Below are positions 13,301-25,106 of a stretch of DNA of 64,000 bases, in pieces. Positions within the stretch are counted from its first letter, which is position 1. Every line of letters starts with the position of its first letter. Origin of the DNA: Sarocladium kiliense. Its lineage: Eukaryota; Ascomycota; Sordariomycetes; Hypocreales; Sarocladiaceae. The stretch is taken from NCBI GenBank assembly GCA_030734395.1, contig JAUZTG010000028.1, positions 186,001 to 250,000 of the forward strand, read 5' to 3'. The position numbers and the translations under genes are program-made. The notes beneath the pieces are model-generated. The model was given only the letters and a program-made list of their open reading frames with translations. It was not told the origin of the DNA and did not search any database.

Positions 13301-15975
13301 GCAGTAAGTCTATTGTGATTGTGGATGACACTGTCCCCTATAAGAGCTCCTTCGTTCGTGGAATGCTGCCGACTTTGAACTCCTCGGTCGAGGAGTTTGG
13401 TGAGAAGGTTGTCCCGAAGGCGGTGGACCCTACGCCGCCCAACACTCCTCCAGGGAACGAACAGGACGGAGGGATCCCGCGGCGCTCATCGTCCTTCCTC
13501 AATCGTCATGCTGTTCGACATTCTTTGGACGATGCAGCTCTGCCTCCTTTCGTACCTGACCTGGCAACGCTGGGCAGAGAATCGGGTGCCCGACCTTCTG
13601 AGGATGAACCTCGTCCTTCCCTTTCCTCACCTCGCGAACACCGACGACCACCACTGAGCGGGGTTCATTTCAAGCACAGGCGCAACAAGTCCACAAAGAC
13701 CCAGCACTCTCTCAACTCCATGATGCACGAACGCCGAGCTTCTTTCAGCAGTGGTGTGATACCTCCGTCCATGATTCAAAGTGTTGATGGAACAACATAC
13801 TCTGAGGCCTCTCTCGCAGACAAGGAATTCGCGGCCGCGATGCCAGAGCCACTCCGTGTCCTGCGTAGACGACCTGGCGGTGGCGACTTGAAGAAGACGA
13901 CGAATATTGGAGATCTTGATCACTTTGGCCTGCGACGGTCACGCTCTGTCGGTTCCTTGACTACGTACAGCGATTCTATGAGAAGCTTCATGCGTAGCCC
14001 CCAGGCTGACTCGGAACGTACGCGTGGTCCGCCGACGAGTGACTTCACTCACGGCCGCTCAGATGTCTTCTCTGTTGGTCAGCTCGCGGACAAGGGGAAG
14101 CGGGATCTTTCGTTATTCAGCACCCATTCATCAAAGCCGATCATGCGCCCGTCGTTTGAGGCTGAAGCTCAGAGACTGGCTCAGATTCCTGACGATGATG
14201 ACGATGGCGGTATTGAGTCTGCATTGGCTAAGCTGGAGGGCAAATTCGAGAAGAAGCCGCCGAGGCTGTCCATGGGCGCCTCGTCCCCTGTGCCCAGTCA
14301 ACCTCCCACGGAGGCCGAAGCGATTGGTGTTGCAATCGGTGATCCAGAGGCAGTCGAGCAAGAAAAGCGTGATCATCGACTTCGGCACATTGATGAGGGG
14401 GTTCTCATCCCAGAGATGCCGGACGTGCCAGAGCACAATCTGGAAGACTCGGCAGATTCTATTGCAGACGATGCATCCTTCCTTCAGGTACCGCAGCGTC
14501 CTCGAACTGGACAGCAGTCCTTCCTTTCCGAAGGATCCCAAGAGTCCTACTCTTCGATACCTCTATTGGAGCGCGGCCTTAATGACGACGTGCACATAAG
14601 GAGGTCTGACAAGGCGTGGACAGACAAATCAGTTTTCCAGGGTTCTGACGACGAAGCTTCAATTGCTGAGACGGAGAAGGGCTTGAGTACGGTTGACAAT
14701 AGTGACCACCAGCACATGTCTTTTGACTTCATTCAGAAGACTGGGAGTATGGAGAAGATCAAGCCCGGCGAGACGGCTCCAAGTCAGACGGAAGGAGAGC
14801 AGTCTTTCTTGGAGGATGACAGTGCTGATGATACGGACTTGTCATCGGAGCTCTCCGCCGACGAGCTCGACAAGGATTTGGAAGAAGATCCCTACACTCC
14901 TCGAGTATTGCTTCCGGCCCACCCACTAGGCGAGAGCAATGATCCGCCGAAGCCGAAGGCTTCTACACTGCCGTCTGCGAGCGGCGCTTTTGCTGAGCCC
15001 TCGCCCGAGACTCGCAATGTTCCGGAACTTCACGTCGAGCAACTGTGGCAACATAACCCCGTCAAAGTCTCGCTGGATGCCGACCCCACGGTACCATACT
15101 CACGAGCCGGCGCTTCCTCTGCAGATCCGACAGGCACCACGGAAGCATTGCGTGGAGCACCGGCCATCCCAGGTGGCGGTGATATGGCGCGCAAGTATTC
15201 AGTTCACCTGCCCTTCATCCTGGCATTCGAGTCCGAGGTCCTGGCACAGCAGTTCACCTTAATCGAGAAAGATGCCCTCAATGAGATCGACTGGAAGGAC
15301 CTCATTGAGATGAACTGGAAGAATGGCAGTTGTGGAGACTACCGTTCTTGGGTGGACTTCCTCCGAAATACTGATGCTCGAGGCGTCGAGGTGGTCGTTG
15401 CACGCTTCAACATCATGGTCAAATGGGCCATTTCAGAGATTGTCTTGACCCAGGACCTCGAAGAGAGAGCCCGTTGTATCATCAAGTACATCCACATCGC
15501 CGCTCACTGCCGCAAGTACCGCAACTTCGCGACGCTTGCGCAACTCACCATTGCTCTTTGCAGCAATGAAGTTGCCCGATTGCCCCGTACGTGGGCGATG
15601 GTCCCTGCCAGCGATCTCAATACTCTTCGCAATCTCGAATCACTTGTCACACCCACGCGAAACTTCTACAATCTTCGCGCTGAGATGGAGGCTGGGTCTG
15701 ATATGGGTTGTATTCCGTTCGTCGGGATATATACTCACGACTTGCTCTTCAACGCACAGCGACCATCTGAGATTGCAAGCTCACCCACCACCGCTCCGCT
15801 TGTCAACTTTGAACGGTGTCGAATTGGTGCAGCCGTGGTGAAGACGCTGCTTCGTCTTCTGGAAGCCAGCACGCGGTACGACTTCGAGCCCATCGAGGGC
15901 ATCACAGAGCGCTGCTTGTGGATGGGAGCTCTCAGCGATGATGACATTCGTCGTCACTCGGATAGCCTGGAATAA
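10337..15975 (+). CDS. LTE1: Guanine nucleotide exchange factor Lte1 (RasGEF-N plus RasGEF)
   Basis: Large Ras-type exchange factor. In yeast Lte1 acts at the bud cortex and promotes mitotic exit through Tem1 control. Exon 1 (10337-10797) and exon 2 (10956-15975) join in frame to give 1,826 residues. RasGEF-N is seen near residues 378-510 (PACDDRSIVRYASISGAVTA, then LDYELISDFFLTFRSF). The catalytic RasGEF lies at about 1564-1820, starting at ARKYSVHLPFILAFESEVLA, with LIEKDALNEIDWKDLIEMNW and the VSD/IGIYTHDLLF-type end. Between them are about 1,000 Ser/Pro-rich, low-complexity residues with many likely phosphosites, as in Lte1. Other RasGEFs (Cdc25, Bud5) lack this wide spacing of the two domains. 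Confidence 0.88.
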
Positions 15976-17386
15976 GTTCTCCTATAAATCGCATTGACAT
16001 CATAAGGAGTATCCGTCTACCACTGTTTCGCATTGGGCGTGCATGTGTTCAATGCATGCGTCAACTCCAGCACCCCCACGGTCGTTCCACGCGATCATCA
16101 GCACACTCGGTCATTCTTCACCATACCATCATACCTCGGTTCATACCAGGCGTCAGCATCTTGCTTCACCATGATCTACTTCCTGCAACACATGGCATCA
16201 TCATACCAAGGCGAACACTCATTCAAGCGTTGCACCTTATCTACAAATGACGGCTGGCTATGATATACACTATGTACCTCTGGTTTCCCGTTCATTCGCT
16301 TGCTTCCCTCATATACGACACAAGCATTAACCAGCGCGTTGTGGCATTTCCTTTCTTCTGCTGTTGTAACCACCTGTTTTCAAACAAGCACAATCGTTTC
16401 CAACCCCCCTGCCTTTTCCTTTTTGCCTTCTTGGCTTTAGAGGTTGTTGGTACACACACACACACACACTTGGAGAGCACACGGCGTGTTTGGTCTCTTT
16501 TTCTATTGCTTCCAACGACCTGCGTGGTCTCGGCGAACGGAACGGCATGTATTGGCATCATATGCACACTGAGAAAGGGGGGAGAGATGTGGAGCACACT
16601 GAGACGCATTTACGAATACCCACCCATTGCTTGCTTTCTCGTTATTTTGTTGTTTCTTCCTTGACTTGACTTTCGAGGAGCAAGAAGGCAGCGGTGCCTA
16701 GACTTGTTGGAAGTGGTATGCAGAATTACTATCCTGGTAATTGAAGATGTTCAAAGTCAACTTCCTTCTAAGCATTGTCATCCGTGGCGTGAACTGCGAT
16801 ATCAAGATCAAGGGCAGGCAGGCAGGGACTCGCTACAGTAGGACATGTGACACGGCTACGATGAACACACCAAGTTCTTCAATGTTTCAATTTTTAGACT
16901 CCTTCCTCAAGGAGAAAACATAGCGAATAGGCGGGCAGGAAGAAGAAAACTAACAGGCGGAGATAACGATCAAGTCCATCCCCAATTTCTCCAAGCAAAA
17001 ACACAGGGCTTTCCCTCTCCTTCCTTTCTTTCCTCCATAAAGAAGATAAGAACGAAAGGCGAGTATCTTTCCCTCATTAGTGTCCGCTTGGATTTTGGTA
17101 CCCGGGTTCTCTCCTCCTTCCATAGAGGGTTTGAAATGTTTCTGGTGAGGTTTGTGAGGCAAGAGATGGTTTTTTGAAGATGATGCTGGGTCCGTGTGAA
17201 GAAATAGTCCTTGTTTCTTTGTTTCTCTCTCTTTTTCTCTTGGATGAATGCAGAAAATGCAACATGTTGCTCGCTCAGATCACAGCAGTACGAACCACCG
17301 CGAACCTCCAAGACGAGCTACCGTCCCCCTTACACAGGAGGAAACGAGAGATGAGAAACTCCAAAAGAAGGTCCATCGCTCTTCCT
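15976..17386. other. Intergenic region between convergent LTE1 and RPS0
   Basis: About 1.4 kb between two genes that face each other; both 3' untranslated regions must lie here. It holds an (AC)9 run at 16452-16469. No gene is supportable; small frames on both strands are low complexity. Confidence 0.4.
16452..16469. repeat. (AC)9 microsatellite
   Basis: Nine tandem AC dinucleotides in the LTE1/RPS0 intergenic region. Confidence 0.9.
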
Positions 17387-18480
17387 CTACCACTGGGTCT
17401 CCTTGGCGGACTCGTTGGCCCACTCGCCGGCAGGCTGGCCAGCGCTGGCAGCCCAGTCGGCGGTCTCGCCAGCGGCAGGGGCAGCGGCGTCCCAGTTGCC
17501 TCCGGTAGCGGTGGCACCGGCGAAGCCGGCAGCGGGAGCCTCCCAGTCGCCGCCTCCGGATTGCTGGAAGCCGGACTCGATGGCAGCGGGGCCCTCCTCG
17601 TCGACGCCGGGGAGCTTCTCCTCCTCGACCTTGTCCTCGGCCTCGGCCTCGGGGTCGCGGTCTGCGCAAGCTTGTTAGTGATTTGTGGGTTAGTGAGGGA
17701 AAGATGAGAAAGCTTACAGAAGTAGAGATCGACCATGACGTCCCAGGGGGTCTCGCGGTCGAGGAGAGTACCACGGAGACGGAGGACCTCACGGGCAAGG
17801 AGCCACCAAACGGTACCAATGGCGTGACGACCCTTGTTGTTGGTAGGGATGGCAACGTCAACGTACTCGGTGGGAGAGTCAGTGTCGCAAAGGGCAATGA
17901 CGGGGATGTTGACGTAGGAAGCCTCCTTGATGGCCTGGGCGTCGGTGCGAGGGTCGGTAACGATGATCAGGCGGGGCTCCTTGAAGGAACGGGTGATGTA
18001 GTTGGTGAAAGAACCGGGGGTGAAGCGACCGGCGATGGGGGAAGCACCAGTGTGGGCGGCGAACTTGAGGACGGCACGCTGTCCGTAGGGACGGGCGGAG
18101 ATGACGCAGATGTCCGCCGGGTTGTCGATGGCGACGATGATACGGGCGGCGAGGACGATCTTCTCCCTGCAGGTGTGATTGTGGTTAGCGAATTGTGGTT
18201 TTGATATCCTCTCGAGGCGGCTTTCTCAGAGCTTGCATGCCGATGCGACTTCGCGCAATCGCGCCAGCAAAGAACTCTTCTGATGAAGCAAGAATGGGCT
18301 GAAAACATACCAGGTCTTGCCAATGTTCAGGACGTTGACACCATCCTGACGGGTCTTCCACAGGTAAGGCTCCATGTGAGTCTGCAAGTTCTTGCTGCCG
18401 AGGTGGCACTGAGCCGCCAGGAGCATCTCGATGTCCTGGGTGGTGGCATTGAAGATAGAGGGGAGGTTGGAGGGAGCCAT
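17387..18480 (-). CDS. RPS0: 40S ribosomal protein S0 (uS2)
   Basis: Small-subunit cytosolic ribosomal protein of the uS2 family (RPSA/laminin-receptor precursor in animals), needed for 40S maturation. Exons 18311-18480, 17718-18166 and 17662-removed/17387-17661 give 297 residues; introns are 18167-18310 and 17662-17717. Landmarks: LLAAQCHLGSKNLQTHMEPY, the uS2 signature region (ARIIVAIDNPADICVISARP), FTPGSFTNYITRSFKEPRLI and DPRTDAQAIKEASYVNIPVI, then VDLYFYRDPEAEAEDKVEEE. The C-terminal tail is acidic and Ala/Gly/Trp-rich and ends NESAKETQW, as usual in eukaryotic uS2. The start codon is 390 bases from that of MRPS28 on the other strand. Confidence 0.98.
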
Positions 18481-18870
18481 GGTGGGCGGTATTTGTCTTT
18501 CTTCTTTGACCGTGAAGTTGCGGGTGGTGTGAAGAAAGAAAGGAAGTGGGAGGAGTGTGGGAAAAAGTTCACGAGGCTTCACTACACGATGCGCACCCAC
18601 ACACTGGCTGGCCCGACTGGATCTCTGAAGTGGGATGAATTTGGAAAAAGTGTGCGTTAACAGCCCTGGGAGGCGCTAGTGCTTGTCTAGGATTAGCGTT
18701 GTCTATTTCACGTGATCTCTGCGCTAGGCTGTTTTGAGCTTTGGGTCGCGTTTGGGAGACTGGGGGTCGCTCGACGGGGGAAATTTCGACGACATGCCGT
18801 CCAGAGCTGCCTTCAATCCCCATCACGCTACGAGCTCAACCACTTCACAGAGCCTGTGTATGTGGCAACC
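18481..18870. promoter_or_regulatory. Bidirectional promoter region RPS0 / MRPS28
   Basis: Only 390 bases separate the two divergent start codons, so cytosolic and mitochondrial ribosomal protein genes must share this control region. Pyrimidine-rich tracts (purine-rich on the + strand, about 18,485-18,560) precede RPS0. Confidence 0.6.
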
Positions 18871-19886
18871 ATGCCTCCGAGACTACCGGCGCTGCAGCGC
18901 CTAGGCACTGTCAATCGTGAGTCTCATCCCTCTCAGCCATTGATGTTCCATGGGAACAACCCCGTACTGACAGCAAACCAGTATGCCTTCGCCAGGCTGC
19001 GAAACCGTCCGCCGACCTCCTCCCTACCACTCAAACCGCCTCCCTGACGACCCGTGAGAAGAAGCGTCTCGCGAAGCAGGACCCTTACCGATGGGCACAG
19101 GCTCAGCAGCGGAAAAACGCCCACCTCCAGCGACGAGGCCAGATCGAGCGAGAGCGCAATGCTGCTTGGGGAGACCCGGTCTGGGGAAAGACCACTCCCT
19201 TCCTCCAGTCTCTCGATTCAGCCGGCCAATCACCCGTGAGTGAGGTCCCTCGCGATGCAGAGGGCAATCCTCTCGCTCAGCCGATCGAACTGCCTACCAC
19301 ACCTGGTCTCCGTACCCATTCCGTTACGGATGCCGAGCTCCAAGAGGTCGTCAAGCAGGGTTACCAACTCACCAAGCCTGTCGTCGGTGTCATCACCTCA
19401 CAAGTCACCGGCACAGAAGAGGCGCAAAGGAAAGAGCATGACAGGCGTCACGCCGCTGCCGTCCAAGCCATGCTGCGCATCACCTCCCTCGCCAACGGCG
19501 GCGCCAAAGAACGTCGCCACGCCAACATTGCCCGTATCGTCAATGAGTTCGGCCGACACGAGACAGACAAAGTTCTCCAGCCCAAACCCCTCAGCAGCGA
19601 ACATATTCCCAAGAAGCAACCCGAACGTGCCGGTCCTGACACCGGTAGCTCCGAAGTGCAGATTGCGATTCTTACAGCAAAGATCCGCGCGCTGGGCCTG
19701 GCGCTGAAGGAGAACAGGGGACACAAGGATAAGCACAACCAGCGGAACCTGCGGCTGTTGGTGCACAGGAGGCAGAAGTTGTTGAAGTACATGGAGAGGA
19801 AGGAGAGGGGTAGTGAGAGGTGGACGCATATGCTGGAGAAGCTAGGTTTGACGCCTGCGACGTGGAAGGGTGAGATCACTGTATAA
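18871..19886 (+). CDS. MRPS28: Mitochondrial 37S ribosomal protein S28 (uS15m)
   Basis: Mitochondrial small-subunit protein of the uS15 family. A 46-base first exon (18871-18916) joins exon 2 (18982-19886) in frame, giving 316 residues; intron 18917-18981. The N-terminal part is basic and Arg/Gln-rich, fitting a mitochondrial targeting sequence plus the long fungal extension. The uS15 core is at the C-terminal end: GSSEVQIAILTAKIRALGLA, then HKDKHNQRNLRLLVHRRQKL and LKYMERKERGSERWTHMLEK. Downstream it ends before the 3' end of VMA6, so these two converge. Confidence 0.95.
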
Positions 19887-20238
19887 TTGGGAGTGATGGA
19901 GAAAAAGATGCATCAGGAGAGCGGGTTATGCATCGAATGATGTAGGATAAACTGTTTGATTCTATCCCATGTACAATACAATACAATACAATACAATACA
20001 AACAGCCATGAAGGATCATCACGAGGTACCTACTTACGTTCGCTCAGTCTGGGTCTATCACATGCACGGCGTCTTCTTGTCCCCGCGTCATTGTCAAACA
20101 CCACACATGGTATGTCTTTTACGGAGTCGAGCCCCGCGTCTAATCGAGTGACTAGCTATACTACAAAGCAAAGATGCTGAACGTCCCTGAAAGCCCATTA
20201 AAACACAGAAAAAGGTATGCATCGCAATCTCCCCCAGC
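19887..20238. other. Intergenic region between convergent MRPS28 and VMA6
   Basis: About 350 bases between two stop codons; holds both 3' ends and a pentanucleotide repeat (19972-20001). No gene seen. Confidence 0.5.
19972..20001. repeat. (TACAA)6 minisatellite
   Basis: Six perfect tandem TACAA units, downstream of MRPS28. Confidence 0.95.
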
Positions 20239-21496
20239 TTAGAAGACGCTAATAAAGTTGCCGATCCTGTCCTTCTGGTTCTGTGCTATGCACTCCGCAA
20301 TCCATGTGATGTTGCGAATTTCCTGATCGTTTGTTAGCTTGAGTCCACTTCAAAAGTCTTGTGTAGAGTGATGGCTTACCTGTTCCCTGAGCTTTACCCA
20401 CGCGTAGATGATAGCGTACGTGAACTGTCTAGTGAAAGCGGTCTTTGAAATCTCCATCTCCTTTTGATAGAACATGTCTTCCAGGGTCTTGCCCTCAGAA
20501 GAACCGCCGCCCATGTTGCCGGCACCGCTGGCGCCTCCACCAATTGAAACAGCGTCGAAGAAGCTCTTGTAGTCGTGAACGCCATCAACGGCGAGCCGGA
20601 CGCCCTCAGCATCGTCAGCTCTGGAGAGCATAAGAGTGCCCTCAGGGTAGAGCTTGCCGAAGCTGGGGTAGAGCTTCTTGCGGTCGGCCTTTGAGAGCTC
20701 AGTACCGAAGGAGTTGAGAGTGATATTGATGGCACGTCGATCAGCTTCGAACTCGAGAATCTCGGACATGACCTCAGCAGTAGGTGTACCAGCCATATCA
20801 GGGTGTGTGTTGACGAAGTTGTGGAAATCCTCGAGGTAGTTCTTGTAAAGGGTGTTGCGGACGATCTCAATGTTGAGCTCATCAAGATCCTGGTGGCTAA
20901 GGCTGCCCTTGAAGTAGGGAGCCAGAGGGGTCTCAATCAACACGCTGTTGTAGAGCTCCTCAATGTTGGTAGCGACACAGAGCACCGGCATGGTGTCGAA
21001 CCAGCCGAGGGGGTGGCATCGCTCGAGCAACTCTCGAGTGTCTCGCTCGTGGAGAGTGCCTGTGATGAGGAGTGCGACGTTGTCGATCATGTAGCCATAG
21101 GTAACGTAGTCCATGAATGTCGCCAGGGAGCCGACAGCGTTGGCGCGGACATAGCGGAATTCGGAGATGAGCTTGTCGGTCGTCTTCGCAGCAAGGCTGG
21201 ATGTGGATGGGTTGGGAGGAAGAGATGAGAGGAAGTCGCCATAAGCAGGGCCAAGCTGGAGCTTGAGATCTAGAATGAGTTAGAATGCCGTATCTGGTCG
21301 AGGTGTTCGCATAAACGCACCGTCAATGGTCTCGCATTGCGTCAGGTTATTGTAAGCGGCACCAGAGAGCAGACCGTTGCGGTATCCCCGAACGATACCC
21401 TCGACGTAGCTGATCCATCATTAGCTCTGAGCTGCAACCTGGAGATCAATAGCCAGCGACCCACCCATTGTTGACGTTGAACAGAAGTCCCTCCAT
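20239..21496 (-). CDS. VMA6: V-type proton ATPase subunit d (Vma6)
   Basis: Subunit d sits on the c-ring of the vacuolar proton pump and links V0 to the central stalk of V1. Four exons (21465-21496, 21321-21409, 20380-21269, 20239-20322) give 364 residues; introns are 21410-21464, 21270-21320 and 20323-20379. The N-terminus MEGLLFNVNNGYVEGIVRGY matches the family start exactly, which fixes the ATG and the 32-base first exon. Other family segments: LTQCETIDDLKLQLGPAYGD, YMIDNVALLITGTLHERDTR, HPLGWFDTMPVLCVATNIEE, FEADRRAINITLNSFGTELS and the end IRNITWIAECIAQNQKDRIG. Its start is 548 bases from that of NOP58. Confidence 0.98.
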
Positions 21497-22043
21497 CTCG
21501 TTCGACGGTACCTCGTGGCTCTATGTAGCAGGATGTCGGAGCGGGAGAGCTAGATGTCGAGGTAAGGCTGAGTCGATGGTGATGAGAGGCGCAGGTAGCT
21601 TGGACGTCGGTTGGAGATTGACCTACGACAACGACGACGACTACTGGGCCACTTGCAGGTGGCACACTGACGCTGTCGGAGGTGGGCCGGATGTACTGTA
21701 ATGCCGAACCACCGAGACCACAGCCAAGAGGTGCAGCTTAAACTACCCTGCACCACTGCCGTCGAAATGAAGAAAGGAGTGGGGCCGCTCTCCACTGGCG
21801 CTGGTTTTGGCTGCAAGCTCCAGAGGCAGCGGCCAAAGTGGAGTCGCTGCAAAAAAGCTTCCCAAGCCTCGAGTTTTTGTCTAAAAAATTTCCACCACCA
21901 CAGAAAGCAGGTCCAGCCCACCACCGCCCAACCAATCTGCACCTTCCCACGCGCACATCCGAACGACACTCTTCGGGCAAGGGCAGCCGTGACCTCAATT
22001 GATTGTTCGAAAGGAAGGAGCGTCTTCGAGGTTAACCGCAGCA
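21497..22043. promoter_or_regulatory. Bidirectional promoter region VMA6 / NOP58
   Basis: 547 bases between divergent start codons of VMA6 and NOP58. Open frames crossing it (for example 21701-22144 plus) are unlikely to be genes because they overlap the NOP58 first exon in another frame. Confidence 0.55.
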
Positions 22044-23987
22044 ATGTCTCTCTTCGTTCTCGCCGAGACGCCGGCAGGGTACGTTCCCTCTCTTCCTCCC
22101 CACGAGTCTCGATCTTTGCATCCCGACAGAGAACAAGGGCTTGAGAAGGAGGCACAATAATGGAAAGAGTTTTGTGTGCTAACTTTCGAATACAGCTACG
22201 GCCTGTTCAAGTCTTCGGACAAGAAGCTCTTCAAGAATGAAGACCTCGCCGCCGAGCTTGGCCGGCCTGAGAAGCTGGTCGAGATGTGAGTTGAACCACT
22301 TCTTCGACAGTGGCTTGCAGTGTACTGACAGTCCATTCCCTCTAGGCTCAAGCTCAAAAAGTTTGTTAAGTTCGACAGCGCCGCCATGGCTCTCGAAGAG
22401 GCCGCCTCCCTCAAGGAGGGTAAGGTTCCCAGCCTCCTGACCTCGCTCCTCGACGATCTCAAGTCCGAGAAGAAGGCCTCGCTCGCCGTGGCCGACATCA
22501 AGCTGGGTACCGCCATCTCGAACCTTCCCCAATTCAACATCACGCCTGTTGCCGGCAACAACACAATGGATGTCTTCCGTTCCATTCGCGAGCATCTCTC
22601 CTCCCTCATCCCCGGTCTTGTCCAGGAGAACATTGACAGGATGTCCCTGGGTCTCTCACACTCTATGTCTCGCCACAAGCTCAAGTTCTCCGCTGAGAAG
22701 GTCGACTCCATGATCATCCAGGCTGTGAAGCTGCTCGACGATCTTGACAAGGAGCTCAACGTTTACGCCATGCGAACGAAGGAGTGGTACGGATGGCATT
22801 TCCCCGAGATGGCCAAGATCCTCAACGACAACCTCGCATACGCCCGTGTCATCCTCCACGTTGGCATGCGCCAGAATGTCTCTGACAGCGACCTGTCGGA
22901 GATCCTACCCGAGGAGCTCGAGACCGCCATTAAGGAGGCTTCCGAGATTAGCATGGGTACCGAGATCACCGATGAGGATCTTGACAACATCAAGCTGCTG
23001 GCCGATCAGGTCATTGTGTACTCTGAGTACCGTACTCAGCTCTCTTCCTATCTCGAGAGCCGTATGCGTGCTATTGCCCCCAACTTGACTGCCCTCGTTG
23101 GCTACCTTGTTGGTGCCCGTCTCATTGCCCACGCTGGCTCCCTCATGAACCTGGCCAAGTCTCCTGGTTCCACCATCCAGATCCTTGGTGCCGAGAAGGC
23201 CCTCTTCCGCGCTCTGAAGACCAAGCATGACACACCCAAGTACGGTCTTATCTACCACTCTTCCCTCATTGGCCAGGCTACTGGCCGCAACAAGGGCAAG
23301 ATCGCACGTATGCTGTCTGCCAAGGCCGCTCTTGGTCTTCGTGTGGATGCCTTGGGACTGCCCGATGATGATGAGGAGGAGGACGAGGACGAGCGCGCTA
23401 TGCTCGGTCTCAGCAGCCGTATCAAGCTTGAAAACCACCTGCGTAAGCTCGAGGGCAAGCCGCTCTTGCCCAAGGGTACCAACGTCACCCCCTCTGGAGA
23501 GCTCGTTGGCGCTGGTCAATTCACTCTCAAGGAGACTCGGCAGTATGACAACGACATGGACGGTGTTGCTGACACCAACGGCGATGTTGAGATGACCAAT
23601 GGCAAGGAGAAGAAGTCCAAGAAGGACAAGAAGCCTAAGATTGAGGTAGTTGAGGAAGACGATGACGAGGATTCCGACTCCGACTCAGACGACTCTGACA
23701 ACGCACCGAAGAAGCTGTCCGAGAAGGACTTCGAGCGCCTCGCCGAAGCTGCTGGTATCTCTGTCAAGAAGTTCAAGCGCAAATATGAGCGCGGAGACAT
23801 CGAGCTGAACCCCGATGGTACCCCGGTTGTCCACAGCAAGAAGGAGCTCAAGAAGGCCCGCAAGGCTGAGGAGAAGGCCGCCGCCACCCCCGAGAAGAAG
23901 AAGAAGCGAAAGCACGATGACGAGGCTGAGGTCGAGTCAGCACGGAAAGAGAAGAAGCAGAAGAAGAAGCGTCACTCTGAGGCTTAA
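22044..23987 (+). CDS. NOP58: Nucleolar box C/D snoRNP protein Nop58
   Basis: Core protein of box C/D snoRNPs, which guide 2'-O-methylation and processing of rRNA in the nucleolus, with Nop56, Snu13 and fibrillarin. Exons 22044-22078, 22196-22285 and 22346-23987 give 588 residues. The N-terminus MSLFVLAETPAGYGLFKSSD is the family start and sets both small exons. Central coiled coil and Nop domain: FRSIREHLSSLIPGLVQENI, LGLSHSMSRHKLKFSAEKVD, ELNVYAMRTKEWYGWHFPEM, then GSTIQILGAEKALFRALKTK and YGLIYHSSLIGQATGRNKGK. The tail is rich in Lys/Glu/Asp with KKEKK-type runs, typical of Nop58. Confidence 0.98.
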
Positions 23988-25106
23988 AGGTCCACAGGGT
24001 CACGACTTGTTCCGCTCTATGTATCTATTACCCCTGACATGGCACCGGCGGATCTCGGATGAGCGAAGCAGCGCACTGAGTATCTTTCCCTGGGTTCCAT
24101 GCTTAGGCTTCTCTTTTCTGTGGCCATTGCTGCTTTGGGACTCGGCCTTTGAACTCTTTCGAGGCACAAATTCGGCGTTTGGGTGGTTATGCGTGAGGCA
24201 TAGGCGCATGGGGATCTTTATTGTCTTGCATTCTTATTGAAATGCTTCTGCAAAAACCGTTTGTCATATTTGGTCTCTAGCTTGGATTTGTGACTATACA
24301 GATTCAATTGATGGCTTAACCTGAATAATTGGCTTGATCTAAGTGACTATTTTCTTATGCATTGTTGGAGAAATCAGGTCTCCCAAAGCCTCTCTCGAAG
24401 CCCGAAGCCCTACCCTGCACATTATCAGAGGATAGAGATCCTCGTCGGCAAATTCATATAATAACACTAAAACCTGGCAGAGTCAGGAAGAATTGAAGAC
24501 TTTGAAGGGACTATTAATTGTGTGGTGAAAATTAGAGCCTGTATTCTCATGAATCATGGTAGCAAAACGAACTGTCTGTCTTGTGTACAACCATCAAGCC
24601 TCAGCATCCATCCGCCATTCCAAAAAGAAAAAGAACGACTTTCGGGGGTATCCGCCGCAGCAACATAAAAATCCCAAAGGAGCCTGAATCCTCAGAATTG
24701 GTATCATAGGGTATCATCTCCCGTTCACGTTTCCCGAAATTCCAAAAGTCTCTCCCGTTCTCAAGCAACCAGGCGTAACAGCAGCAGGTGGGAATATGTA
24801 GAAAAAGCAAGAGAGGAAAAGTCAAAACAAACCTTGGCCCGTGGAAGGACCTCAGGAAGGTTTTTCGAAAAGGACTCGCAGGAAGGATCGCATGCTGATG
24901 GGCCGAGCTCCCGGTGAACCCGTCTTTTCTGATAGGAGAAAAGACAGCGCAGCGCAGAAGAAGGCGAGACAAGATGCTGAAGATAGCAACTATGTGCTTC
25001 GGAATCATTTGTACCACGCTACCCGCGAGGGAAGAACACCAAGAGTCAGCATCGTCGCAGCTCGTTTGATTTCGATCCAAAGGGAAAAGAAGAGCGTTTC
25101 AACGGC
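23988..25106. other. Intergenic region between convergent NOP58 and the stomatin-like gene
   Basis: About 1.1 kb between two stop codons on opposite strands. The part at 24,240-24,600 is more AT-rich than its neighbours. A 159-residue open frame at 24601-25080 (minus) has no protein-like pattern and likely overlaps the stomatin 3' untranslated region. No gene supported. Confidence 0.4.

Noticed and set aside
17174..18204. Plus-strand frames of 170-177 residues over RPS0
   Set aside because: They are antisense to RPS0 exons, low-complexity Gly/Val/Asp strings mirroring its codons.
24601..25080. 159-residue open frame on the minus strand
   Set aside because: No domain-like features; lies in the 3' region of two convergent genes.
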